A stretch of 40,565 nucleotides of DNA, taken from Mucinivorans sp036654415 (lineage in GTDB: Bacteria > Bacteroidota > Bacteroidia > Bacteroidales > Rikenellaceae). The notes beneath the pieces are model-generated. The model made no database searches and was not told where the DNA came from. It saw only the letters and a program-made list of their open reading frames with translations. This document shows, one piece after another, positions 24,909 to 32,340 of the stretch. The stretch is taken from assembly GCA_036654415.1 (NCBI GenBank), contig JAVVSB010000014.1:1-40565 (forward strand), in the 5' to 3' direction. Made by a program: the position numbers and the translations under genes. Numbering within the stretch: the first letter of the stretch is position 1; every line of letters begins with the position of its first letter.

Positions 24909-26057
24909 GTGCGCATCAACTACTCATCATCCTACTTAGGAAAAATTATATTTATCTTCATCGGTTCGGTGATAGGTACGGTGTCGCTAGTCTATTCAAA
25001 CTATATTGCGGCCGAGTTAGCCGCCAAAGAACGTAACGAGATTCACCTTTGGTCGCAGGCTCTGGCCCAACAGAATATGAGTGTCGAACGGAGTCAGGCC
25101 ATCATAGATATGACCTCCAGTTCGACCACAATACCGTATATTGTTGTTAACGAGTATATGCAGGTGATGGGTTCACAAAACGTAGACCCCGAGGTGCTTG
25201 CCGACCCTATAAGACTGCGCGAGAGGCTAGAAAAAATGACACTCGACGGCAGGGCGCCTATCCCAATACGCCTGTCGAGCCTGACGCTAACCTTCTTTTA
25301 CGATGAATCGCCCTTGCTCAGGAGCCTCTTTTGGTTTCCATATATTCAGTTGGGCATCATTGGCGTATTTATAGCCTTTGCAATGATGACCTTCCGCAGC
25401 ACCAAACAGAGCGAGCAGAACAAAGTATGGGTGGGTATGTCCAAAGAGACTGCTCACCAACTGGGCACCCCCACCAGCTCACTACTGGGGTGGGTGGAGT
25501 ATCTACGCACACAGGAGCTACCACAAGAGGTGGTGGACGAGATAGGGCGAGACGTAACACGGCTCACCAAGGTGGTAGACCGATTTAGTAAAATAGGGTC
25601 CACGACGCAACTCATACCAATCAATATCTACGATATTACACTCTCGGTGGTGAGTTATTTCCAATCGCGTATTCCTCGCCACGTAAGCCTAAAGATGGAC
25701 GAAATATCGTCAGCCCCACTACAAGTTTTGGCCAACAACTCTCTACTGGAGTGGGTTTTTGAAAACCTACTTAAAAACGCACTCGATGCCCTAGGAGGCA
25801 AGGGGACTATAGAGGTCAAGATTAGCAGTGCGGGACATTGGGTAACGGTGGATGTCACAGACACGGGCAAGGGTATAGCCAAGGGTAGCTGGCGCAGGAT
25901 TTTCCACCCTGGCTTCACCACAAAAACACGCGGCTGGGGGCTGGGTCTCTCGCTCTCTAAACGTATTGTTGAGCAATATCACTACGGCAAAATCTTTGTA
26001 CTAAATTCCGAAATCGACAAGGGAACGACAATTAGGGTACAGCTCAAAAAACTATAG
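24909..26057 (+). CDS. Sensor histidine kinase at the end of the Bat operon
   Basis: Membrane sensor kinase of 382 aa, starting with GTG. Transmembrane segments lie at about 12-34 and 143-163, flanking a periplasmic region of about 110 residues. The phosphoacceptor is H183 in KETAHQLGTP. The ATPase boxes are ENLLKNALDA (N), DTGKGI (G1), FHPGFTT (F) and GWGLGLSLSK (G2). No response regulator is adjacent. The 4-bp gap after batE suggests cotranscription, so it may sense a state monitored by the Bat proteins. Its 3' end overlaps the convergent MarR gene by 14 bp. Confidence 0.9.
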   Translation: MRINYSSSYLGKIIFIFIGSVIGTVSLVYSNYIAAELAAKERNEIHLWSQALAQQNMSVERSQAIIDMTSSSTTIPYIVVNEYMQVMGSQNVDPEVLADPIRLRERLEKMTLDGRAPIPIRLSSLTLTFFYDESPLLRSLFWFPYIQLGIIGVFIAFAMMTFRSTKQSEQNKVWVGMSKETAHQLGTPTSSLLGWVEYLRTQELPQEVVDEIGRDVTRLTKVVDRFSKIGSTTQLIPINIYDITLSVVSYFQSRIPRHVSLKMDEISSAPLQVLANNSLLEWVFENLLKNALDALGGKGTIEVKISSAGHWVTVDVTDTGKGIAKGSWRRIFHPGFTTKTRGWGLGLSLSKRIVEQYHYGKIFVLNSEIDKGTTIRVQLKKL

Positions 26058-26394
26058 CTTGCAAGGGTGCAGGAAGTTCGATTGTGGTGCATTTTATCTC
26101 GGCAAGGACGGCTTTACCCTGCTCGGTGAGCGAGAAATACATTTGCCGTTTGTCGGACGAGCCCAATATTCTTTCGATATAGCCCTTTTTCTCGACCGAG
26201 AGGATGACCTTAGAGGCGTTAGAGGTGGTGAGTCCCAAAAACTCGGCAATTTGGCCCGAACAGAGCCTCTCATTTTGGGAGAGGCTACATAGCAACATAC
26301 CCTCGTTAAGACAAAGGTTGTATCGTTTTTGAAATTCAGCCTCGTAGTGAGCAAGGGAGCGGTAGAGGTCCCTGATTTTGCACAGAGTCTCCAT
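26044..26394 (-). CDS. MarR-family winged-helix regulator
   Basis: Short DNA-binding protein of 116 aa. The winged helix is visible: CSGQIAEFLGLTTSNASKVILSVEKKGYIER (recognition region about 45-75), then the wing DKRQMYFSLTEQGKAVL. Five cysteines (C5, C28, C36, C45 and one near 101) are many for its size, so redox or metal sensing is conceivable. It is the last gene of a four-gene unit, its ATG sharing one base with the thioredoxin stop (TAATG). It may regulate its own operon. Confidence 0.82.
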   Translation of the reverse strand: METLCKIRDLYRSLAHYEAEFQKRYNLCLNEGMLLCSLSQNERLCSGQIAEFLGLTTSNASKVILSVEKKGYIERILGSSDKRQMYFSLTEQGKAVLAEIKCTTIELPAPLQAIVF

Positions 26395-26834
26395 TATTTC
26401 GCAAGTAACACCTTGTCGATGGCCTCTTTCAGTTGAGCTTTTGGTAGGGCCCCCTGCACCATTTGCGGCTCGCCAGTGAGCGGCACAAAAAGTAAGGTTG
26501 GAATGGAGCGGATGCCAAAGGCGGCAGCGAGCTCTTGCTCGGCTTCGGTATCTATTTTATAGATGATGATTTGGTCTCCATATTCGGTGGCTAACTCCTC
26601 GAGCACAGGCGCTAGGGCCTTGCACGGGCCACACCACGAGGCGTAGAAGTCAATAAGAGCAGGCTTTTGGCCTAGATATTTCCACTTTGAAGAGTCTAAA
26701 TTGGCAACCTTGGTCGAAAATTCGGCTGCGGTGAGATGAACTGTTTTCATGTTTGTTTGATTTTTTGATGGTTGTTGTCCCCAGCATGAAGTTAGCAAAA
26801 CCGAGGCCAAAAGAGTAATAATAATGTGTTTCAT
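26394..26834 (-). CDS. Thioredoxin-fold lipoprotein
   Basis: Thioredoxin-like protein of 146 aa with lipobox LTSC (Cys17), so membrane-anchored and facing the periplasm. The active site is W-C68-G-P-C71-K in FYASWCGPCKA. The cis-Pro segment is IRSIPTLLF. The CGPC centre fits a reductase or general disulfide exchanger. An internal Met (residue 29, MKTVHL) could give a cytoplasmic form. ATG overlaps the HMA gene's stop (TAATG). Confidence 0.9.
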   Translation of the reverse strand: MKHIIITLLASVLLTSCWGQQPSKNQTNMKTVHLTAAEFSTKVANLDSSKWKYLGQKPALIDFYASWCGPCKALAPVLEELATEYGDQIIIYKIDTEAEQELAAAFGIRSIPTLLFVPLTGEPQMVQGALPKAQLKEAIDKVLLAK

Positions 26835-27112
26835 TAGCTATTGATTTTGCCTATGGCGCAACTTAATAGCGAAGTGGCACCTGCCCGCAGGGCCTGAAAG
26901 CCTTTGGCCGAGCCCACCTGAGGATAGCCCAGAGAGAGAAGCGTGGCGGTGAGCTGCTCTCGCTCGAGGCTATCTTGATGCTCCACCGCGATGGAGCCTT
27001 TGGCGATGTCGACCTCTACGGCTTCAACGCCAGGCAAGGCAGAGAGAGCCTTACGGATGGAGTTGGCACAGCCACCACAGCGGATGTTATCCACGAGAAT
27101 TGTTGTTTTCAT
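26834..27112 (-). CDS. Heavy-metal-associated (HMA) domain protein
   Basis: Small protein of 92 aa. The HMA motif is IRCGGCANSIRKAL, with metal-binding cysteines C12 and C15, and the fold continues to LLSLGYP (about 70). The tail (about 75-92) holds one more Cys. It is predicted to bind Cu or a similar soft metal in the cytoplasm. The ATG at 27112 (MKTTIL) is preferred over an upstream start; it overlaps the end of the DUF6132 gene by 26 bp. No P-type ATPase is nearby. Confidence 0.85.
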   Translation of the reverse strand: MKTTILVDNIRCGGCANSIRKALSALPGVEAVEVDIAKGSIAVEHQDSLEREQLTATLLSLGYPQVGSAKGFQALRAGATSLLSCAIGKINS

Positions 27113-27311
27113 CTTTTTTGTTTTTTTTGTTAAACATACTGAATATAAGCGCACCCATGGCCATTCCCCAGAGCGTACTTATAATAGGAGAAGAGGTTAT
27201 GGGACACGAACCAGTGGAACAGCCCACTATCAGGTAGTAGAGATAACCCCCCACACCCCCTACTATACCGCCCAGGACGGAGAGCAGATTGGATAAAATA
27301 AATTGTTTCAT
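27087..27311 (-). CDS. DUF6132-like small membrane protein
   Basis: Protein of 74 aa with two membrane segments (about 7-30 and 43-60) separated by a short loop, CSTGSCPITSSP, bearing C31 and C36. This pattern matches small DUF6132 proteins often found beside thioredoxins in Bacteroidota (from memory). The tail is basic, then acidic. The start at MKQFIL (27311) sits directly behind a consensus promoter. Role unknown; a link to thiol or metal handling is suggested by its neighbours. Confidence 0.75.
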   Translation of the reverse strand: MKQFILSNLLSVLGGIVGGVGGYLYYLIVGCSTGSCPITSSPIISTLWGMAMGALIFSMFNKKNKKDENNNSRG

Positions 27312-27315
27312 GGGG

Positions 27316-27347
27316 CAAAGATATATATTATTTTCCAATGGAACAAA
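27316..27347 (-). promoter_or_regulatory. Consensus promoter of the DUF6132-HMA-thioredoxin-MarR operon
   Basis: On the minus strand TTTG (27344-27347), 20 nt, then TATCTTTG (27316-27323) fits the Bacteroidota -33/-7 consensus. The ATG starts only 4 bp past the box, so the transcript may be almost leaderless. Confidence 0.7.
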
Positions 27348-27366
27348 TATCCATAAGAAAAAATAT

Positions 27367-27403
27367 AGCAATAGTTTTAAGGCCGTGTCTTAAAACTATT
27401 GCT
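27367..27403 (-). terminator. Intrinsic terminator of the surface-adhesin operon
   Basis: Perfect 15-bp inverted repeat (AGCAATAGTTTTAAG, 27367-27381, with 27389-27403) and a 7-nt loop. On the minus strand it is followed by a T-rich run. It begins 5 bp after the stop of the 727-aa gene and separates the two minus-strand operons. Confidence 0.85.
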
Positions 27404-27408
27404 AGGGC

Positions 27409-29592
27409 TTATAGAATATCGTATTTTACCACGGAGGTGTACTCTAAGGGAAAGAAGAGTACATCTTTAAACTCGATGGTAATGAGCAGCTTATCGTCTA
27501 CAGTAAGATTGGATGGGATGGTAAAAGAGACCTCGGCATTACGAAAATAGGTGCTTGAGGAGGCTGTCACAACCACTTTAGCATGCAGAGCAACAGGGGC
27601 ACCCCCATAGGAGTTCACCGTGGTGACATCGTCCGAAATGGGCGAGGTGGCTATGGTGGTGGCATAAGGAGGGTCCTGAACCAGGCCATATGTTCCGCGG
27701 TTGATTTGTCCCGTTTCGCCTCCAGTAGAGGGATAGAAGACCAGGGTATTGGCGTAATTTTGGTAGCCACCATTGGCCCCCACAAAAACATTACCCGCCT
27801 GGCGGCGTGCAGTGGCCTTGACCACCACAGAATATTGAAGTTTGAATGGGTAAGACTGGGTAAAGGCCGCGGCCTGGTTCAGGGCTATCGAGAGGTGGCG
27901 GGGTCCATCGGCAGCATCCATTTCAATATCAACAGAGGCCTGGCGCGGTGCGGGTAAGTCGTTGCGGGCAATGGTAAGGGCATAGCGCGTGAGGTAATTG
28001 GAACTGCTCAAGGTCTTGAGCGTGACCCAGCTAGGTAAAGCACCAACACGCAGTGGAGCACTATGTTCGAGAGTCAGCTCGTAGGTTTCGCCCTTGGAAC
28101 GAGAGGCAAAGGTGGTTGGCGTGGCCGAAAGGAAGTCGGTGGCACCCAATTGAGTGACCCGACGGAAGTCGATAAGTTGCGGGGTGGAACCTGGCGGCCA
28201 GCTTTGGTAGAGTTGGACGGTACCATGGCGAGCTTCGCGGGATTTATTCTCGGAGTAGGTGAAGGTGGCGGGCATGGGTCTATCGGTGGCCCAATAGGAG
28301 AGTCCACCGCTGTATGTCCAATGAATCCAATCCACGTCGCTACGAGCCATACAAGGCAGACCAGTGGAGCTATTGACATTCCAAAGGTGAGAGAAGCCCA
28401 CGCTACGAGCGGGGATGGTCATATAATCCGAGGCAGGGACCAAAAAGGCATCATAGAGTTTGGTTTGATGGAGCTCGAGGGTGGCTGTTTTGCTACCGTT
28501 GCTAAAGAGCAGCTGCCCTACCCTATCAGCGAGTCTATTTTCCTCGACCATCAGAGTTAGTTCGTTGGGCAGAGCGGAGCCTGTGGAGCTACTTTTGGAT
28601 ATTTGCACCCACGAAGGTTTTGACTCCACGCGCCAATCGAGGGTTGAAATCAGGGTCAGAGGGGTGGTTTGGCCAGCGTAGAAGGAGAAATTAGCAGAGG
28701 TGATGCTGAGCGAGATGTCGTCAGATGAGGGGGGCCGGAAGATAGATTGCACATAATATTTGCCCCCAAGCAGGCGAAGGAAAAAACTTTCGCAGCTTTG
28801 GTCCTGCGACTGGGCATTGAGATAATGGGTGGTGATAGTCACCGATTGGCGACCCCAACTTTCGGGCACATAGTAGACCACCTTGTCCACCGCGGTGGGG
28901 GTGGCATAGGTGGAGACGATGGAGCAAGAGCCATCGAGGGGGGTCATTTGGGTGGGCTGGTGGGGCTGTAGGGTGGCTCGGTTGAGAATCCTATCCACCA
29001 TGATGGAGGTAAGCAAGGTTTTTGGGTCGGGATTTTGGATTTCCAGACGTGCAACCATCAGGCGCATGGGCAGCAGGATGGAGGTGTTGAGTTTGGAGAT
29101 GGGGCTTTGGGCGCACATGGGCAGCGGGTCGCGGTTTTGGGCCACAAAGCGGTTTGAGCCATCGGTTCGGTGGCGCAGGGTTATACGGCCTTGGTGGCCC
29201 AGGGTGGCAAAAAAGCTACGCAGGGTGGCCATGTCGCCACCAAAGTCGATTAATTGGTTGTCGTAATAATATTCGTAGGTGCTGTTGCTGAGCACATTGG
29301 CAATGGCATAGAGCGTGGTGGCGTTGCCTGGGACTTCGAGTGTAAGCCGCGAGGAGGAGGCTCTGTGACAGCTCAGTAGCTGGCCCTTAATGTCATAGAG
29401 GGCCACAAAGACCGAACTGATAACCTTTTCATGGTCCTGGAGTGGCAAGAGGCGACTTTGGTCTTGGGCACAAAAGGAGATGGTGTAGGCGGTTGACGGC
29501 TCGCTCGTGGGGGGCGGTTGGTGTCTACAGCCCATGGCCAGCAGCGACAGCAGGGCCACTAGGGCATAGTGGTTAAAGAATTTGAGTGTCAT
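27409..29592 (-). CDS. Large lipoprotein with fimbrillin-like N-terminus and BACON-like domains
   Basis: Predicted surface lipoprotein of 727 aa with lipobox LAMGC (Cys22). Residues about 30-270 look like a FimB/Mfa2-type fimbrial subunit (SVFVALYDIKGQLL, LPMRLMVARLEIQNPDP). A BACON-like domain lies at about 300-375 (LDWRVESKPSWVQISKSSS). Two or more further beta domains follow, one containing PSWVTLKTLSSSN (about 525-540). It is the last gene of the locus, overlaps the preceding gene by 20 bp and ends at a terminator. It could be an anchor or accessory tip subunit. No exact family is claimed. Confidence 0.7.
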   Translation of the reverse strand: MTLKFFNHYALVALLSLLAMGCRHQPPPTSEPSTAYTISFCAQDQSRLLPLQDHEKVISSVFVALYDIKGQLLSCHRASSSRLTLEVPGNATTLYAIANVLSNSTYEYYYDNQLIDFGGDMATLRSFFATLGHQGRITLRHRTDGSNRFVAQNRDPLPMCAQSPISKLNTSILLPMRLMVARLEIQNPDPKTLLTSIMVDRILNRATLQPHQPTQMTPLDGSCSIVSTYATPTAVDKVVYYVPESWGRQSVTITTHYLNAQSQDQSCESFFLRLLGGKYYVQSIFRPPSSDDISLSITSANFSFYAGQTTPLTLISTLDWRVESKPSWVQISKSSSTGSALPNELTLMVEENRLADRVGQLLFSNGSKTATLELHQTKLYDAFLVPASDYMTIPARSVGFSHLWNVNSSTGLPCMARSDVDWIHWTYSGGLSYWATDRPMPATFTYSENKSREARHGTVQLYQSWPPGSTPQLIDFRRVTQLGATDFLSATPTTFASRSKGETYELTLEHSAPLRVGALPSWVTLKTLSSSNYLTRYALTIARNDLPAPRQASVDIEMDAADGPRHLSIALNQAAAFTQSYPFKLQYSVVVKATARRQAGNVFVGANGGYQNYANTLVFYPSTGGETGQINRGTYGLVQDPPYATTIATSPISDDVTTVNSYGGAPVALHAKVVVTASSSTYFRNAEVSFTIPSNLTVDDKLLITIEFKDVLFFPLEYTSVVKYDIL

Positions 29593-30433
29593 CCTCTTCC
29601 CAATTATCGGGTACGGTGATGGTGATGTCGATGTTGAAGGCGGGGTCGATGGTTACTTCGATGGGGTGTTGGGCGTTTGAGGTGATGGTTTTGAGCTTCA
29701 CTCGCTTGGTTGTGGCTCCGCTACGAAACTCAAGGAGGGCTTGCGAGGCGGCTGTGGGCATAAAGTAGTAGGTGCGCGAGGAGCCAGAGGCGAAGAGCAG
29801 GGGCGATTCGGTTAGGGTGAAGGCCTCACTAGTGGCGGGCGGGGTAAAGGTGGGGGCGGTGCCAAAGGTGGCGTTGAGCTCCGAAAAGGCGATGTAGTCG
29901 ATGGTCACATTGGAGCGGTTGGTGAGCACCAATTTGGCCATGGGACGGCGGAGGGGTACGGTGAGGGTGCCTGCGGCAGTGGCTGTGGCCGAGCCACACA
30001 TGGCCAGGGGGGTGGAGGCTTTTTGGAGCTCCTTGGCGGTGGCTTTGTTGGTTATGCTCATGGGGGTGGTGGCGGTGGTGGCGGGCCACGAGCTCACACC
30101 CGTGAGTTCCCAAGCACCCACGGTGTTGGCCACCACAACGGCCGTCACGGGCAGGGAGCTGTGGGCGATGCCCGTAAAGGAGAGCGTGGCCTGGGGCTGG
30201 GTGTTGGCGGTGATGGTTTGGTGGGTTAGGTAGGCTTGTTTGTTGTCGTAGAGGGCCACGGTGGCCTGTTGGATGAGTTTTTCTTCGGCTGTGGCACCCA
30301 CAGGGGCACGCGAGAGGTCGGGTGAGCCGATGAGCACATCAATGCGGCCTTGGGTGGAGGTGTCCACAGAGGTGGAGTCCTGCTGGCAGGAGAGAAGCAG
30401 AAGGGGAAGCAGAAGGAGGTAGAGGTGTTTCAT
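29573..30433 (-). CDS. Fimbrillin/Mfa2-like lipoprotein
   Basis: Predicted lipoprotein of 286 aa with lipobox LLSC (Cys16). The N-terminal strand with ATVALYDNKQAYL, the central LRRPMAKLVLTNRSNVTIDYIAF and the tail FNIDITITVPDNWEED match the general pattern of fimbrillin-like proteins (an Arg/Ala-Lys-Leu strand and a terminal Trp strand). It could be a pilus subunit or anchor. It follows a 124-bp gap after the C11 peptidase gene that holds a promoter-like sequence, and overlaps the 727-aa gene. Coding-strand base use is strongly C-rich. Confidence 0.68.
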   Translation of the reverse strand: MKHLYLLLLPLLLLSCQQDSTSVDTSTQGRIDVLIGSPDLSRAPVGATAEEKLIQQATVALYDNKQAYLTHQTITANTQPQATLSFTGIAHSSLPVTAVVVANTVGAWELTGVSSWPATTATTPMSITNKATAKELQKASTPLAMCGSATATAAGTLTVPLRRPMAKLVLTNRSNVTIDYIAFSELNATFGTAPTFTPPATSEAFTLTESPLLFASGSSRTYYFMPTAASQALLEFRSGATTKRVKLKTITSNAQHPIEVTIDPAFNIDITITVPDNWEEDDTQIL

Positions 30434-30458
30434 GATAGAGGAGTTTTATTCAGGAGTA

Positions 30459-30488
30459 CAAATATAAGAAAAAGTTTTTGAGAAAAAC
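30459..30488 (-). promoter_or_regulatory. Possible internal promoter
   Basis: On the minus strand TATATTTG (30459-30466) fits TAnnTTTG, with a TTTG about 21 nt upstream. It lies 26 bp before the ATG of the 286-aa gene in the only sizeable gap (30434-30557) of the locus. It may allow separate expression of the last two genes. Confidence 0.45.
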
Positions 30489-30557
30489 AAATAACATTTT
30501 GATAATCTGAACCTTATAAGCCTATCAAAAAGGCGAAACAGCCCTCTGGAAGGGACA

Positions 30558-31718
30558 TTAGAGTTCGGTGGCTTGGGCCCAATCAAGGGAGCGATAGGCG
30601 GAGTTGAGATAGGGGTATTGGGGTTGGGGGATGTAGGTGGTCAGGCCAGAGTGGGAGTGGATGGTGAAGCCGCCCAAGGAGGGCATAAAGGTGGGGGTGG
30701 CCAGCCGAAGCAGCACTACCCTACTGAGCATTGCGTCCAGGGTGGTCATCTGAGCGGGGGTGCAGATGGTTTGCAGGAGGTGGCGCAGGTCGAAGAAGAG
30801 GTGGCGGCCATGGGGGTGGCGGTCGAAGTGCTGGATGGCAAGCAGGGTCTGGGGGTCGCGGGGAAAGTGGAGCCCCCAGGCGCGCAGCTGGGCGGCAAGG
30901 GGTTCGAGTGGTGCGGTGCGGATGAGGGAGATGGTGGCCGAGCGGTTGTCGGCTGAGGCCTGGTTGCGGAAGTGGTAGTAGGCCTGGGCCACGGAGGCCA
31001 GAGCCTTTTGGGAGTCGTGTTGCGAGCTTAGGTCCCAGAGCGGGGGCAGCAGTGAGCCATAGAGGGTGGTGAAGCCTGGCGAGAGGATTTCGGCCGACGA
31101 GGCCAGCAGGTAGCGCGTTTTGTGGCGCAACTCGTAGGCCACCTCGATGCCCGACATGAAGCAGGCTTCGAAGACGATGAATTCGAAGGTGCTATCGGGG
31201 ATGGCGCGGGCCAGGTCGGCGAGCTCCATTTCGGACGAGCCATCGACCACCACCGAGCGCGGAGAGCCAAGGGTGTGGGGTGGGAGCCAGCCGCTGGCGT
31301 GGGAGAAGAGCCAGAGGCCATAGCTTTGGGCTGGAGCCTCGGCCTGGCAGCGGGCCACCACACGCGCGAGAACCTCGGCCGAGGCCGAGTTCTCGAGGGG
31401 ATAGCGTTGGATGAGTTGCGGCCCCGCTGTGGTGAGTCGCCAGAGCGAGGGGAGCGCGCCCGAGGCGGTGGCGGGGTCGTGGTAGACCAAGATGGAGGCC
31501 GCGGGGTGGGCAAGGATGGGGTTCTGCACAAGGGCGAGTTGCAGGGCTTCGAGCTTTTGGAAGGATTCGGAGCTAAGGTTGTTGTCGCCACCCAGGTATA
31601 CAATCAGCGTGCGGCTGGCGGCCTGCGCACCGTCCGCCGCCAAGGGGGGAGGGTCGGGGCGGCAGCCGCCAAGCGGCAGCAGCAGAAGGAGGAGGAGTAG
31701 CAGCGGTAGAGGCTTCAT
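30558..31718 (-). CDS. Clostripain-family (C11) cysteine peptidase, lipoprotein
   Basis: Predicted cell-envelope cysteine peptidase, 386 aa from the ATG at 31718; an upstream start in frame would spoil the lipoprotein signal. Lipobox LGGC (Cys19). The C11 hallmarks are present: YLGGDNNLSS (41-50), the catalytic His in LFSHASGW (H140) and the catalytic Cys in FEACFMSG (C186). Clostripain relatives cut after basic residues, mostly Arg. The start is 7 bp after the stop of the 1277-aa adhesin, so it is cotranscribed. A role in cutting the locus's own lipoprotein precursors is inferred by analogy with gingipains in type V pilus assembly. Confidence 0.85.
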   Translation of the reverse strand: MKPLPLLLLLLLLLPLGGCRPDPPPLAADGAQAASRTLIVYLGGDNNLSSESFQKLEALQLALVQNPILAHPAASILVYHDPATASGALPSLWRLTTAGPQLIQRYPLENSASAEVLARVVARCQAEAPAQSYGLWLFSHASGWLPPHTLGSPRSVVVDGSSEMELADLARAIPDSTFEFIVFEACFMSGIEVAYELRHKTRYLLASSAEILSPGFTTLYGSLLPPLWDLSSQHDSQKALASVAQAYYHFRNQASADNRSATISLIRTAPLEPLAAQLRAWGLHFPRDPQTLLAIQHFDRHPHGRHLFFDLRHLLQTICTPAQMTTLDAMLSRVVLLRLATPTFMPSLGGFTIHSHSGLTTYIPQPQYPYLNSAYRSLDWAQATEL

Positions 31719-31725
31719 AATAGGG

Positions 31726-32340
31726 TTACTTAAAATCGTCATTAATATCCTGAACACAACGCACTGGCTGAGCTTCATTGAGTCCTCTGGCATCAGTCAA
31801 AGACAGAAAATTCCCATAATCACCGGAGCTATGAGCACCAAATGAAAATCCAGCATTTCCAGTAGTAGAGGTCCATATAGCAGGTCCAGGAAAAACAGGG
31901 AAGTTCTGTTGATACAATCCACCTGAAATCAGGTAGACCCATTTACCAGCTGGAACCTCGGCCATATACTGTCTTGAATTAGCATAAGGTGGCACGATAT
32001 TAAGGGCTTGTCCATTTTTAGCACATCCGACGTACCCATTGCCACTACCAAATGTACCCATCCATTCGGCATATGTAGGCACGCGCCAACCATCGGGACA
32101 AGGGTCTGTTTTAGGGTTCTTGATAGGATATGGGAAATTTTTCCAAGAGTAAGACCAGGCATAGGATACACCACCAATGAGCGATAGACCGAATGCGCTT
32201 GATAAATTCCACGAATTATATTGTGGCTTAGCTGGGGCAGGAGCATACGGACCTTCACGAGGTACACAAACATTGGACCCCCAAAAGTAGTGGTAACCAA
32301 AATAAGATTTATCCATCTTAGGATCATCAAGATAGTCGCA
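31726..32340 (-). other. AT-richer segment coding the last FISUMP module
   Basis: Hand counts of single 60-bp rows give 40-45% GC (for example 24/60 at 32161, 27/60 at 31921), against 58% at 32881 in the same gene. The change occurs near the conserved DRNVGAT codons. It suggests a separate origin of this module. Confidence 0.55.

Noticed and set aside
30520..30534. Hairpin GCCT-N7-AGGC after the C11 peptidase gene
   Set aside because: A 4-bp stem is too short, and it lies upstream of the next gene without a T run.
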